Source of the DNA: Lachnospiraceae bacterium
GTDB taxonomy: Bacteria > Bacillota > Clostridia > Lachnospirales > Lachnospiraceae
Direction of reading: 5' to 3'
Assembly (NCBI GenBank): GCA_014804615.1
Contig: JAAUZL010000008.1
Coordinates: 210,870-274,869 of the forward strand
Length of the DNA stretch: 64,000 nt
A model generated the notes under the pieces. The model did no database searches. It worked only from the letters and a program-made list of their open reading frames with translations, and was not told the origin of the DNA. Positions 34,500 to 43,502 of this stretch are shown in pieces. A program made the position numbers and the translations under genes. Within the stretch, counting starts at the first letter, position 1; each line of letters opens with the position of its first letter.

Positions 34500-35870
34500 T
34501 CATTGTGAATCGTATGTTCCTGTAAATGTCGCCCCGCTAGACGCCCTAAAATCTTCTATGTATATGCTTTCATCTTCTTGCATATACACGATGAGACGCC
34601 CTCCATTTTCATCCTCAAATATGATTGAGCCATCATCATTGTCACCTATGCACAGTCCAAGATATTCATCCTCCTGTGCTCCATGCCAGCAGTTTCCTGT
34701 CAACATCATTACATCCATATCCTCCTCAATTAGGATAGTTACATCTGCTCCATCGGAATCTTCATTTTCCCCCTCATCCCACTGAAAGGCTCTCCCATAC
34801 GATGCCCTGCTTGCCATCACTTCATCCAATAAGTTCTCTAGATAACCATAACTTTCGTTATCTAGAGATTGCTCGTCATCGTACCAGTCACCACTTACTA
34901 TATCCTCATCTACTATATTCTCATAATCGTACGCCGGTATGCTTTCCATTTCCGACTCAACTTCGGTTTCGACTGTCTCTACTTCCTCCAACGCTGAGAC
35001 AGTCTGTCTGGTGCTATCTCCACTTTCCATATTGCGTGTTTCAAGAAGTTCAACCTCTTGACCACGAGTATCATCACTCGGCGCATTTTCATAGATCATT
35101 TCCAAAAATAATCCTTGCATCAATGTGACATCGTCATCCCCTACAGTAATCGATTTAATAGAACAAGAATTTCCATCCTTTTGAAAAAGAATTGTTAGTA
35201 AACTTCCATTCGCTCCATAACCACTGAAAGTAACGTGATACAAATTGTCTCTAATCTTATTACTACTCCACTTACCTTGGGTACATGTTGCCTTTAATGC
35301 TTCGCCAATTGTTATTTCATCGCTGTAATCAGTAAAACACATTTGGCTTACGCCCTTAGATTTCCAAGCATTTGCTATATCAGTAATCCCTATCCCCTTT
35401 TCACCCAGAGCAAGCAAAACAAGAAAAACGATACAAAGCCATCCCGATATCTTCTTTAAGATGCGAAGTTTAATATATCTCTGAAAATGAGCAAACGCTT
35501 TAGGCGGATTGATTTCTGCTTCTGGCAGAAGTATTTTTACCAAATATGCTTCCAGACAATCCTTTTCTTCTACAAGATTGCTCTCTTTTGAAAAAGGACG
35601 GAACTTATCTTTTATAACCAACTTTCTATCTTCAATTTTTACACTGTATGTAGCATATTTACATTTCAGATCAAGATTTCCCTCTTCATTTGTCAGAATA
35701 CTCTTACAATATGGATATTCCAGCTTGTCCTTTAGTAACTGTCGGATTGTCTCAATATCCATTTCCCCAAAATCAGCATTATCATCTCGTTTATAAGGAG
35801 AAGATACGAAAACAGTATAAAGAGTTGATGCCAGCCATAATAAAGCCAAAATAACTGTTAATGTTTCCAT
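34500..35870 (-). CDS. Unknown membrane protein with large extracytoplasmic part
   Basis: The 456-residue product has a hydrophobic segment near 4-24 (VILALLWLASTLYTVFV) and a second near 142-162 (ISGWLCIVFLVLLALGE). A Glu/Ser/Asp-rich disordered stretch spans about 270-350, and the C-terminal 80 residues (GCWHGAQEDEYLGLCIGDND is close to the start of it) look like a small beta-rich domain. No family recognised. It is the first gene of the minus-strand cassette that ends at 31492 and faces the XRE regulator across a 143-bp promoter region. Confidence 0.6.
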   Translation of the reverse strand: METLTVILALLWLASTLYTVFVSSPYKRDDNADFGEMDIETIRQLLKDKLEYPYCKSILTNEEGNLDLKCKYATYSVKIEDRKLVIKDKFRPFSKESNLVEEKDCLEAYLVKILLPEAEINPPKAFAHFQRYIKLRILKKISGWLCIVFLVLLALGEKGIGITDIANAWKSKGVSQMCFTDYSDEITIGEALKATCTQGKWSSNKIRDNLYHVTFSGYGANGSLLTILFQKDGNSCSIKSITVGDDDVTLMQGLFLEMIYENAPSDDTRGQEVELLETRNMESGDSTRQTVSALEEVETVETEVESEMESIPAYDYENIVDEDIVSGDWYDDEQSLDNESYGYLENLLDEVMASRASYGRAFQWDEGENEDSDGADVTILIEEDMDVMMLTGNCWHGAQEDEYLGLCIGDNDDGSIIFEDENGGRLIVYMQEDESIYIEDFRASSGATFTGTYDSQ

Positions 35871-36013
35871 ATTTCTTTATCCGTCCTTTCTCAGATTCAT
35901 TCTCTTCAAGCTAATATAATATCTTTAATCGTATAAATTATACGTCTTTAATCATTATTTTTCAAGTAATTATCGCACTATAATAACGATAAATTGAAGT
36001 ATCGGGAGGAATT
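35871..36013. promoter_or_regulatory. Divergent promoter region
   Basis: The AT-rich gap separates the cassette (minus) from the XRE regulator (plus). TATAATAACG near 35982 resembles a -10 box, and repeated TAATCGT/ACGTCTTTAATCAT motifs near 35930-35955 could be operators. GGGAGGAATT is the ribosome site of the plus gene. Confidence 0.4.
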
Positions 36014-36358
36014 ATGATGATTGATATCCTTGGACGCATAACTCAGCAGCGCTTATCACGCGATTGGACAGAATATCAGTTGGCACAGAGGTCTGGCATT
36101 CCACAGTCTACGATTTCCTCCTGGTATCGTAAAAAAATGCTGCCAACACTCCCGTCATTAGAAAAAATATGCCTTGCTTTCGATATGACTATGGCACAAT
36201 TTTTATCTGAGAATAATTGCTTGACGGAAATCACACCCGACCAGCAAGAGCTTCTTAACAAGTGGGAATTACTTACCTCTGCTCAGAAGAAGGCGTTTCT
36301 TGCTTTGATAAACTCTGTCACTCCGCAGAAAGATAATTCAGAATCTCTTAACATTTAG
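36014..36358 (+). CDS. XRE-family transcriptional regulator
   Basis: The 114-residue protein starts with a Cro/CI helix-turn-helix (RDWTEYQLAQRSGIPQSTIS, recognition helix SSWYRKKMLPT) and continues with LEKICLAFDMTMAQFL, the usual fifth helix. A short C-terminal helix (LTSAQKKAFLALINSV) may dimerise. Its divergent position beside the unknown cassette suggests it represses that operon. Confidence 0.88.
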   Translation: MMIDILGRITQQRLSRDWTEYQLAQRSGIPQSTISSWYRKKMLPTLPSLEKICLAFDMTMAQFLSENNCLTEITPDQQELLNKWELLTSAQKKAFLALINSVTPQKDNSESLNI

Positions 36359-36380
36359 CAGATGTACTTCCAGCATCTAT

Positions 36381-36584
36381 CTAAATTCTTCTTGTTGTGT
36401 TCGTAAGACCATAGTAATTGTTAGGATACATATTGAGATCTCCAAATACACTTCTTGGTATTTTCCAATACCTTCCAAACTTAACTGCAGGAATTTCCCC
36501 GTTCTTGATTCTCCTATAAACCGTTGATGGACTGACTTGCAGTCTCTCACAAAACTCCTTGATCGCCATGTACGATTCTTCCAT
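36381..36584 (-). CDS. Excisionase/HTH_17 DNA-binding protein
   Basis: A 67-residue winged-helix protein with AIKEFCERLQVSPSTVYRRI followed by NGEIPAVKFGRYWKIPRSVF, the standard form of HTH_17/Xis proteins. A GGAGGTAGTTGAA box precedes the chosen ATG; the longer frame uses TTG. Its nearness to mob genes and to the right att site makes a role in excision or oriT control likely. It is a second Xis-like gene in the same element. Confidence 0.83.
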   Translation of the reverse strand: MEESYMAIKEFCERLQVSPSTVYRRIKNGEIPAVKFGRYWKIPRSVFGDLNMYPNNYYGLTNTTRRI

Positions 36585-36599
36585 TTCAACTACCTCCAA

Positions 36600-36885
36600 A
36601 ACAATTTTTCTATTTTTAACAATTTGTTAAAACACATCTAACAACTAAGCAAAAGAAAGCATAAATTGTCATGAACTCCATTTAATAATATGTTAGAAAG
36701 CGAAATAAAAAATTAAACTTCGACAACAGATTGATAATGCATTGTGCACACAATTTTTTATAGGTAAACTCCAAATCCATACCGTCCTGCGTACACTCTA
36801 TACAAAAAAACTAAAATTGCATTCTGCGTACCTGTTAATACATTACAAGATTAAGATAATTTTTTTCTAAATAAGGAGAAATAAT
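36600..36885. promoter_or_regulatory. Mob-gene leader, candidate oriT
   Basis: The gap before mobC/relaxase carries an inverted repeat ATTGTG-CA-CACAAT near 36739, and the direct repeat CTGCGTAC near 36788 and 36825. oriT regions normally sit just upstream of mobC and relaxase genes, so this is the best candidate, but no nick site is proven. Confidence 0.35.
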
Positions 36886-37173
36886 ATGTCCACTACTATT
36901 AAGAACAATGCCAAGAACGAAATAATCAAAATAAGAGTAAGCAAGGAAGAAAAAGAGACTTTAAAACAGTTTGCTGCTTCAACAAATCAAACTCTTTCTG
37001 CCTATATGCTTCATAAAAGTATGTATACAGATTCAGATTTTCTAAAATCTCTACCGAATTTGTTTGAAGCATGGCGCCGTTTGAACGATATCTGCCATGA
37101 AGTCGAGAAATGCACTGATATATCACTTAAAAACCGTATCAACACTATTTTGAAAAAGGAGAATTCAAAATGA
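36886..37173 (+). CDS. MobC-like relaxosome protein
   Basis: The 95-residue basic protein has a ribbon-helix-helix start (NEIIKIRVSKEEKETLKQFA, then STNQTLSAYM) and a C-terminal helix, as in short MobC accessory proteins that open DNA at oriT. It overlaps the relaxase gene by 4 bp and has AAGGAGAAATAAT before the ATG. Confidence 0.72.
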   Translation: MSTTIKNNAKNEIIKIRVSKEEKETLKQFAASTNQTLSAYMLHKSMYTDSDFLKSLPNLFEAWRRLNDICHEVEKCTDISLKNRINTILKKENSK

Positions 37174-37709
37174 CCCCTACATCTTTTGGAAAACTCATCA
37201 ACAAAGCTGGAAACGGAAACTACAAAATCTCAGATGCTCCAGAAAAATTAATCCGATACATTACCCGCACAAATGGACGCCCTGCCAATGACCTAATCTC
37301 ATGGGGTGGAATCAGCATTCTGGAATACAGTGGCATCGACTCCATTATCGAACAAATTTATCTCGCCCAGAGACTACATACACGTAAAGGTTCTTTCGGA
37401 CGTTATATGGATCATGAGATTTTTTCCTTCTCTTCTGAGGGCGAAGCTTTAATCACCGCAAATAAATTGGAACTTGACAGGCTTGCCCGAAAAATGGCCT
37501 ATGATTTCTTTGACACAGACCACGGCCAGATTGTTTACGCTATTCATTCCCCATTCAAAGAGGGCAAACACCTTCATATCCACTTCGCCCTTAACACTGT
37601 AAAATATGATACTGGTAATAAGCGTCGGGAAAACAGGAGACAGACCGCAGAGCGGGAAGCACGCTTTCAGAGAATCATTGCCAACGAAATTGAAACCGGA
37701 TTTATTTAA
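37170..37709 (+). CDS. Small relaxase-like mobilization protein
   Basis: The 179-residue protein shows relaxase features: a YITRTNGRPANDLISWGG segment, ARKMAYDFF, and the metal-binding triad HLHIHFALNTV near residues 134-140 (H-x-H-x... form). It ends soon after this motif with an Arg-rich helix, so either it is a short relaxase class or its C-terminal half has been lost. It would nick oriT for transfer by a helper element. Confidence 0.7.
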   Translation: MTPTSFGKLINKAGNGNYKISDAPEKLIRYITRTNGRPANDLISWGGISILEYSGIDSIIEQIYLAQRLHTRKGSFGRYMDHEIFSFSSEGEALITANKLELDRLARKMAYDFFDTDHGQIVYAIHSPFKEGKHLHIHFALNTVKYDTGNKRRENRRQTAEREARFQRIIANEIETGFI

Positions 37710-37728
37710 TAAGCACACGCTTGCTAGC

Positions 37729-37763
37729 CGCTGGAATGCCGATATATATATTGGCTTCCAGCG
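37729..37763 (+). terminator. Terminator after relaxase gene
   Basis: CGCTGGAA...TTCCAGCG with inner GCC/GGC pairing, followed by TTTTATT. The same outer stem occurs again at 38041-38077. Confidence 0.8.
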
Positions 37764-38008
37764 TTTTATTGCCTACTCACTCATAACAATCTATTCGTAA
37801 ATGACAACTCGCAAATTAAATGATTATCATAGCCACATACCATTACCTTTGTAAATTCCTCCTGACCATAATACACATTATTACCCTTCCCTTCCATAGC
37901 CGCCATCAGCATCACCTTATGTCATAAAAATAATCCTATAAACAAAACGCTCCCTCTGTCACAACCGTCAAAAGAATCATTATCATATCAGCTATAAACA
38001 TCTGCTTT

Positions 38009-38027
38009 TAGAACCAGAATAGAACCA
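38009..38027 (+). repeat. Arm-type repeats, right end
   Basis: TAGAACCA at 38009 and 38020, 11 bp apart, matching the left-end pair at 15766 and 15777 in sequence, spacing and orientation. Confidence 0.7.
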
Positions 38028-38040
38028 CAGACAATATTAA

Positions 38041-38077
38041 ACGCTGGAAACCCTGTATAAACACGGGATTCCAGCGT
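38041..38077. terminator. Terminator between guaA-like gene and element
   Basis: ACGCTGGAA and TTCCAGCGT form a 9-bp stem with further CCCTGT/ACACGGG pairing. Plus strand tail TTTTCATC. On the minus strand it ends the guaA-like transcript. Confidence 0.75.
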
Positions 38078-38086
38078 TTTCATCGT

Positions 38087-39379
38087 CTACTCGAACTCAA
38101 TCGTAGCCGGAGGTTTCGGGCTCATATCATAGCAAACCCGATTCACGTTCTCCACCTCAGCCAAAATCCGTTCCGTGATCTTCTCCAGCACATCCCAATC
38201 CACTTTCTCAATTGACGCCGTCATCGCATCGATGGTATTGATTGCCCGAATGATTACCATATACTCAAACACCCGTGCATTATTTTTCATACCCACCGAC
38301 TTAAAATCCGGAACTACAGTAAAATACTGCCATACCTTTTTATCCAATCCGGCCTTTGCAAATTCCTCCCGCAAGATCGCATCCGCCTCACGCACTGCCT
38401 CCAGTCTGTCTCTGGTGATCGCGCCCAGACATCTCACGCCCAACCCCGGTCCCGGGAACGGCTGGCGATATACCATATCATGCGGAAGTCCTAATTCCAC
38501 GCCGCAGGCACGCACCTCATCTTTAAAGAGCTGCTTCAACGGCTCTACCAATTCAAACCTCAGATCTTCCGGAAGGCCGCCCACATTGTGATGGGATTTC
38601 ACCATCTTCGCTGTCTTGGTACCGCTCTCAATGATATCCGGATAAATGGTTCCCTGGCCTAAAAAGTCGATTCCTTCCAGTTTTCTTGCTTCCTCTTCAA
38701 AAACGCGGATGAATTCACCGCCGATGATCTTGCGCTTCTGTTCCGGATCCGCCACGTTCTCCAGCTTACTCAGGAAACGCTCGGAAGCATCCACATAAAT
38801 CAGGTTTGCATGAAGTTCATCCCGGAACACTTTTACAACACTTTCGGATTCATTCTTGCGCATCAAGCCGTGGTTTACATGTACACACGTTAACTGCTGT
38901 CCAATGGCCTTGATCAGCATTGCCGCCACCACAGAAGAATCCACGCCGCCGGACAGGGCCAGAAGTACCTTCTTATCTCCCACCTGCTGCCGGATCAGCT
39001 CAACCTGATCTTCGATGAAATTCTTCATATTCCAGTTAGCCTCTGCGCCACAGTCTTCAAAAACAAACTTTTTAAGCGCCTCCTCATCAGGCATAGCAGC
39101 AAGCTGCCTCTCGCATTTCGACTGGGGATAATCTATGGAAAGCATGGGAATACCCATATCGTAAAGCTCCGGCCTGACTTCCACAGCCTGTCCATCCACT
39201 ATACGGTTTTCTCCGCCATTTAGCACAATACCTTTTACATTCTGTAAAGCTTTCAATTCGTCCGCGGTAATATCATGGGGATGGATCTCACTGTACACCC
39301 CAAGATCACGAACTGCCCTGGCAATAACGGTGTTTTGGGTACTGCCCAAATCCAAAATTACGATCAAATCCTGCTTCAT
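38087..39379 (-). CDS. guaA: GMP synthase paralogue lacking a working glutaminase domain
   Basis: The 430-residue protein has a complete ATP-pyrophosphatase domain ([17 protein letters not shown]) and the dimerisation domain ending KPPATIEFE. The N-terminal glutamine amidotransferase part is only about 105 residues, and where GICYGSQ should be it has MLSIDYPQSKCE. The catalytic Cys and the His-Glu pair are gone. It should turn XMP to GMP with free ammonia or ammonia from another subunit. A full guaA lies 2.5 kb away on the same strand. Its last codons are the integration target for the islands to the left. AAGGAGGCC marks the start. Confidence 0.85.
   Translation of the reverse strand: MKQDLIVILDLGSTQNTVIARAVRDLGVYSEIHPHDITADELKALQNVKGIVLNGGENRIVDGQAVEVRPELYDMGIPMLSIDYPQSKCERQLAAMPDEEALKKFVFEDCGAEANWNMKNFIEDQVELIRQQVGDKKVLLALSGGVDSSVVAAMLIKAIGQQLTCVHVNHGLMRKNESESVVKVFRDELHANLIYVDASERFLSKLENVADPEQKRKIIGGEFIRVFEEEARKLEGIDFLGQGTIYPDIIESGTKTAKMVKSHHNVGGLPEDLRFELVEPLKQLFKDEVRACGVELGLPHDMVYRQPFPGPGLGVRCLGAITRDRLEAVREADAILREEFAKAGLDKKVWQYFTVVPDFKSVGMKNNARVFEYMVIIRAINTIDAMTASIEKVDWDVLEKITERILAEVENVNRVCYDMSPKPPATIEFE
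38089..38098. repeat. att core 1 in the guaA-like gene
   Basis: ACTCGAACTC overlaps the last codons and stop (E-F-E-stop) of the gene. Integration here leaves the protein sequence intact. Confidence 0.75.
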
Positions 39380-39651
39380 AGGGAAAGGCCTCCTTATCCT
39401 TTATTTTGTGTTTCAGCTATTTATCATTTATTATATAGCAATACCCTCTTGAAAAGCAACGAGCTTCACCCCAAATATAATATTTAGTACTAAAAACTAC
39501 TTTAAGCAGTTTTTGTTTCTCGATATTGTAATGTTTACATACAAAAGGATTGCATTTACTATATAAACATAGTATTCTATATATCAGTTAAAGCGATCTC
39601 TATTTGAAATAAACAAAGTACCAGTAAATCATATTTTAAAAGGATTTTAAC
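39380..39651. promoter_or_regulatory. Divergent promoter region guaA-like/degV
   Basis: AT-rich sequence between two diverging genes. AAGGAGG for the minus gene and AAAAGGATTTT for degV are present. I see no purine riboswitch core. Confidence 0.4.
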
Positions 39652-40557
39652 ATGAGTGAAGCATTTCATATTATCAGCGATGGCTCCTGCGATCTGCCGC
39701 CGGAGCTGACACAGGAAAAAAATATCACGGTAGTCCCCTTTTATGTGTCTTTTGACGATGAACATTATTTCAAGGAAAATGTAGAGATCGGCATTCGGGA
39801 CTTCTATCAGCAGATGATAGACAAAAAAGGTGTATACCCCAAGTCATCCATGCCCTCCATTCAGGATTATGAAGAGGCGTTTCTGCCCTTTGTCGAGGCC
39901 GGAACGCCGGTGATCTGCATTTGTATCACCACGAAATTCAGCGGTTCCATGCAGTCTGCCCTCAATGCCAGAGAACTCCTTCTGGAAAAATATCCCCAGG
40001 CAGAAATCACTGTCATTGACTCCGCTATCGATACAGTTCTACAGGGTCTGTATGTGTTGGAAGCGGTAGATTTGCGGGACAACGGCGTTAGCTATCAGGA
40101 CGCAGTGAAACGACTGGAAGAGATCAAGAGTACCGGAAGGATTTTCTTTACCGTCGGAAATATGGAATATCTGAAACATGGGGGACGAATCGGTAAAGTA
40201 GCTGCTCTCGCAGGAAGCGTTCTGGACATCCGCCCCGTGATCACCCTGAAAGAAGGCGAAATTTTTCCTTCCGGTCTGGACAGAGGACGGAAACGGACCT
40301 TAAATAAAGTGATGGACCTCCTTTTAGAATATTTACAGGAAAGTGGTAAGGGAATCCATTGCTATAGTCTCACGGTCGGATATGGATATGATCAGGAAGA
40401 GGGAATTGCCTTTCGTGATCAGGCCTTGTCCACCCTGCAGAAGAAGGGCTATGAGATTACGGAAATGCCCACGTATCAGATTGGAGCTACGATCGGTGTA
40501 CACACCGGTCCCTATCCGCTGGGGTTTGGCATAATTGAAAAAGCAATTCACACCTAA
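39652..40557 (+). CDS. DegV family fatty-acid-binding protein
   Basis: The 301-residue protein has the DegV two-domain fold: HIISDGSCDLPPELTQEKNI at the start, KSSMPSIQDYEEAF, ICITTKFSGSMQSALNARE and GNMEYLKHGGRIGKVAALAG. DegV proteins hold a fatty acid and can hand it to the FakA kinase for incorporation into phospholipids. The gene is monocistronic with its own terminator. Confidence 0.92.
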   Translation: MSEAFHIISDGSCDLPPELTQEKNITVVPFYVSFDDEHYFKENVEIGIRDFYQQMIDKKGVYPKSSMPSIQDYEEAFLPFVEAGTPVICICITTKFSGSMQSALNARELLLEKYPQAEITVIDSAIDTVLQGLYVLEAVDLRDNGVSYQDAVKRLEEIKSTGRIFFTVGNMEYLKHGGRIGKVAALAGSVLDIRPVITLKEGEIFPSGLDRGRKRTLNKVMDLLLEYLQESGKGIHCYSLTVGYGYDQEEGIAFRDQALSTLQKKGYEITEMPTYQIGATIGVHTGPYPLGFGIIEKAIHT

Positions 40558-40563
40558 ACAAAA

Positions 40564-40611
40564 AAGACCTTGTAAACGAAGCGACTAATGCCTCTTTGTT
40601 CACAAGGTCTT
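40564..40611 (+). terminator. degV terminator
   Basis: AAGACCTTGT and ACAAGGTCTT form a 10-bp stem right after the degV stop codon. Confidence 0.75.
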
Positions 40612-40739
40612 ACTATCTTTACTGTAATAGCAGTATTCTTGCAGATACTTTTTTATGCCTTTGCAAATTTAAAAATATTTTCACCCTCTTTCATTCTATC
40701 ACAACCACCAGCACAATTCCATACTAAAATTCGATGATT

Positions 40740-41770
40740 TCTCCATACCACAATCCCTCTTCCTTTCCTTCTCCTCACCCCATATCTCCCTAATCCTGCA
40801 TAACCCCTCTACTCTCCCATCAATGCCATTTCAGTGCCACCAATCGCCTCCCTACCCCTTACTCTCATCCTATCTCCCTGTGTTGCCAATCATCCCTCTA
40901 ACCCCATAAACAGCGACAATCCTGCACACACGAACATCTCCCAATCCTTACTCCCTCATATTCTTTTGAAGTAAGCTCTATGCACTGTATACCTAAATAA
41001 CTGCTATATATATGAGATAATACTTTATACAACCACACACCCCTATATAACAGTATCCCTCACATACACACTCTATAAGGTATCCTATACCCTTACTACT
41101 GTATAAACTCATATTTAAGCCTATAAGCCCCTTATATAAGGATTCCTTAGTTATCCCCCTATATCACTTATACAGAGCCAATAAAGCATCTTCTAAGGCA
41201 GTATACACCCTCTTCTTTTCCTTCTCCTTCCCCCACTCTCCCCATATATGAAAAGATCTGCCAATTTCCCCTTTCTTTCACCAGAAAAACTATCGAAAGG
41301 GGAAAGAAAGGAAGAGGACACAGATATAGTAAAACCTTTTGTTTTCAAGGCTTTAAAGGTATCTGAACCCTCTTCCTCTCCTTCTCCCCTCATCACCCTT
41401 TCCAATGAAAAAGCCACCTTACAGGTAACGAATTATTATGGGAGATTTAAAGGCTCTCTGACTACTGAAAATCTAATGGAAGAAGAAGGAAAAGGAAGAC
41501 ATCTGATATACCTGAAATACCTGTATTTTCGCCAGTTTCAGAGCTTTGGAAGGGATTGGGGAAGGAAAAAGAAAGGAAGAGGTTTTTATCATAAAGATAG
41601 TTCCCGGCAGCAGGGCTTTCTTTTCGGATATGCTGAAAATGATAGGTTTTTCACTGTTTTCTAGGAATTGGAATGGATTAGGGATATAGAAGGAAAGGAA
41701 GAGGTTATGGTTTGCCATTGAACCAGTAAATCAGGGGATTTGATACTTTTGGGGGAGAGGAAAGAAAGGA
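40740..41770. repeat. Polypyrimidine/polypurine tract with repeated purine motif
   Basis: About 1 kb of strongly strand-biased sequence. To 41240 the plus strand is C/T-rich; from 41280 it is A/G-rich. The motif GAAAGAAAGGAAGAGGA or close forms recur near 41300, 41570, 41690 and 41760, and its complement (CCTCTTCCTTTCCTTCTCC) near 40750, 41210 and 41370. Between 41000 and 41180 there are many TATAAG/CTTATA words. No convincing gene is present. Confidence 0.65.
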
Positions 41771-41773
41771 AGA

Positions 41774-41804
41774 GGACCTTGCAAGAGTGAATCCTACAAG
41801 GTCC
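41774..41804 (+). terminator. Terminator-like hairpin facing plus strand
   Basis: GGACCTTG and CAAGGTCC followed by TTTTACTTTTTTATT. No supported plus-strand gene precedes it except the distant degV; its stem resembles the degV terminator. Confidence 0.65.
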
Positions 41805-41897
41805 TGAATTTTACTTTTTTATTCGGTTGTTTCTGATGCTTTCAGCCAAAAATAAAATCTGCATCCGGCAAAAAGATGTTCTGCAAAAATAAGCAGC

Positions 41898-43439
41898 CTA
41901 CTCAAGCTCCACCGTCGCAGGCGGCTTTCCAGTACAATCATACAGCACCCGGTTGACTCCCTTCACCTCATTCACGATCCGATTCGCAACAATACCCAGC
42001 ACTTCCCAGGGAAGCTGCGCAGCCTCCGCCGTCATAAAATCACTCGTCTCCACCGCCCGCAGTGCCACCGCATAATCGTAGGTCCTCTCATCTCCCATGA
42101 CACCCACGGACCGCATATTCGTAAGCGCCGCAAAATACTGCCCCAGTCCTTTGTCCACGCCGGCCTTGGCAATCTCCTCCCGATAGATATAATCTGCATC
42201 CTGCACGATCCGCACCTTCTCGGCAGTCACTTCCCCGATAATGCGAATGCCAAGTCCCGGTCCCGGGAACGGCTGACGGAACACAAGATGCTCCGGAATC
42301 CCCAACTCCAATCCGGCCTTTCTCACTTCATCCTTGAAAAGCATACGAAGAGGTTCAATGATCTCCTTAAAATCCACATAATCCGGCAGACCACCCACAT
42401 TGTGATGAGATTTGATCACGGCAGACTTGCCAAGGCCCGACTCGATCACGTCAGGATAGATCGTTCCCTGCACAAGAAAATCCACCGTACCGATCTTTTT
42501 TGCCTCTTCCTCAAAGACGCGGATAAATTCTTCCCCGATAATCTTACGTTTTTGCTCCGGCTCGGTAACGCCGGCCAGTTTTTGATAAAACCGCTCCTGT
42601 GCATTGACGCGGATAAAATTCAGATCATAAGACCCGTTCGGCCCGAAAACAGCCTCCACCTCGTCGCCCTCGTTTTTCCGAAGCAAACCGTGGTCCACAA
42701 ACACGCAGGTCAGCTGCTTGCCCACTGCCTTAGCCAGAAGGACTGCTGCCACGGAAGAATCCACGCCACCGGAAAGGGCGCACAGCACTTTACCGTTTCC
42801 CACCTTACTGCGGATCGCCTCGATCGTCGTCTCCACAAAGGAGTCCATCTTCCAATCGCCTTTGCAGCCGCAAATATTCATCACAAAGTTTTTCAGCATG
42901 GTCATGCCCTCTACGGTATGCATGACCTCGGGATGAAACTGCACCGCATACAAGCCCTTTTCCGGACATTCCATCGCGGCTACGGGACAGACCGGCGTAT
43001 GTGCTGTCACTTTGAAATCTGCAGGCGCTTTCTCAATATAGTCCGTATGGCTCATCCAACAGATCGTTTTCCCGGACACACCCGCAAATATCGCTGTACT
43101 CTGATCTACCTCTACCTCAGTTTTCCCATACTCGCTCACAGGCGCAGTTGTCACCTTGCCGCCCAACAGATGCGCCATCAGCTGAGAGCCGTAGCAGATA
43201 CCCAGAATCGGAATACCAAGCTCAAAAATTTCTTTCTCACATAACACAGCGCCCTCCCCGTACACACTGTTGGGGCCCCCGGTAAAGATGATCCCCTTGG
43301 GGTTCATCTCTTTTATCTTTTCAAGGCTTAAACTGTAAGGATGCACCTCACAGTATACATTACATTCCCTGACTCTCCGCGCGATCAGCTGATTATACTG
43401 CCCGCCGAAATCCAACACAATTACCGTTTCTCTCTCCAT
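41898..43439 (-). CDS. guaA: GMP synthase (glutamine-hydrolysing)
   Basis: The 513-residue protein is a full GMP synthase: glutaminase domain with [15 protein letters not shown] (nucleophile Cys) and [12 protein letters not shown]-pyrophosphatase domain with [16 protein letters not shown], and the C-terminal dimerisation domain ending [11 protein letters not shown]. It converts XMP, ATP and glutamine to GMP. The internal ATG is preferred because GGGAGCGGAAG lies 6 nt upstream. Its 3' end (VELE) differs from the EFE end that the islands use. Confidence 0.95.
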   Translation of the reverse strand: MERETVIVLDFGGQYNQLIARRVRECNVYCEVHPYSLSLEKIKEMNPKGIIFTGGPNSVYGEGAVLCEKEIFELGIPILGICYGSQLMAHLLGGKVTTAPVSEYGKTEVEVDQSTAIFAGVSGKTICWMSHTDYIEKAPADFKVTAHTPVCPVAAMECPEKGLYAVQFHPEVMHTVEGMTMLKNFVMNICGCKGDWKMDSFVETTIEAIRSKVGNGKVLCALSGGVDSSVAAVLLAKAVGKQLTCVFVDHGLLRKNEGDEVEAVFGPNGSYDLNFIRVNAQERFYQKLAGVTEPEQKRKIIGEEFIRVFEEEAKKIGTVDFLVQGTIYPDVIESGLGKSAVIKSHHNVGGLPDYVDFKEIIEPLRMLFKDEVRKAGLELGIPEHLVFRQPFPGPGLGIRIIGEVTAEKVRIVQDADYIYREEIAKAGVDKGLGQYFAALTNMRSVGVMGDERTYDYAVALRAVETSDFMTAEAAQLPWEVLGIVANRIVNEVKGVNRVLYDCTGKPPATVELE

Positions 43440-43502
43440 CTTATCTTCCGCTCCCTTCATGCCTTATTATATTGCACGTCCAAAACCCTTGTCAAAGCAT
43501 AT

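Larger units (their letters stand above)
37764..38086. other. Right end of the mobilizable element
   Basis: No gene. It contains CTACTCACTC at 37772, a possible decayed att core, then the arm-like repeats at 38009 and the second CGCTGGAA hairpin at 38041. Confidence 0.5.
15654..38098. mobile_element. Integrative mobilizable element in the 3' end of guaA
   Basis: Matching att cores at 15654 and 38089, and matching TAGAACCA arm-like repeats with 11-bp spacing about 110 bp and 70 bp inside them, define a 22.4 kb element. It carries its own tyrosine integrase and Xis, a phage-style recombination module, MobC and relaxase genes for mobilization, and defence cargo. It has no visible type IV secretion genes, so it should depend on a helper for transfer. 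Confidence 0.75.

Noticed and set aside
41248..41664. 138-codon plus-strand frame in the polypurine tract
   Set aside because: Composition follows the tract bias (Lys/Glu/Arg/Ser runs), there is no ribosome site, and no domain is seen. Kept only as part of the unusual tract.
42288..43244. 318-codon plus-strand frame
   Set aside because: It is the shadow of guaA on the other strand; the guaA frame has all catalytic motifs.
43439..43502. Purine riboswitch before guaA
   Set aside because: The leader is too short and the conserved junction sequences are not visible.
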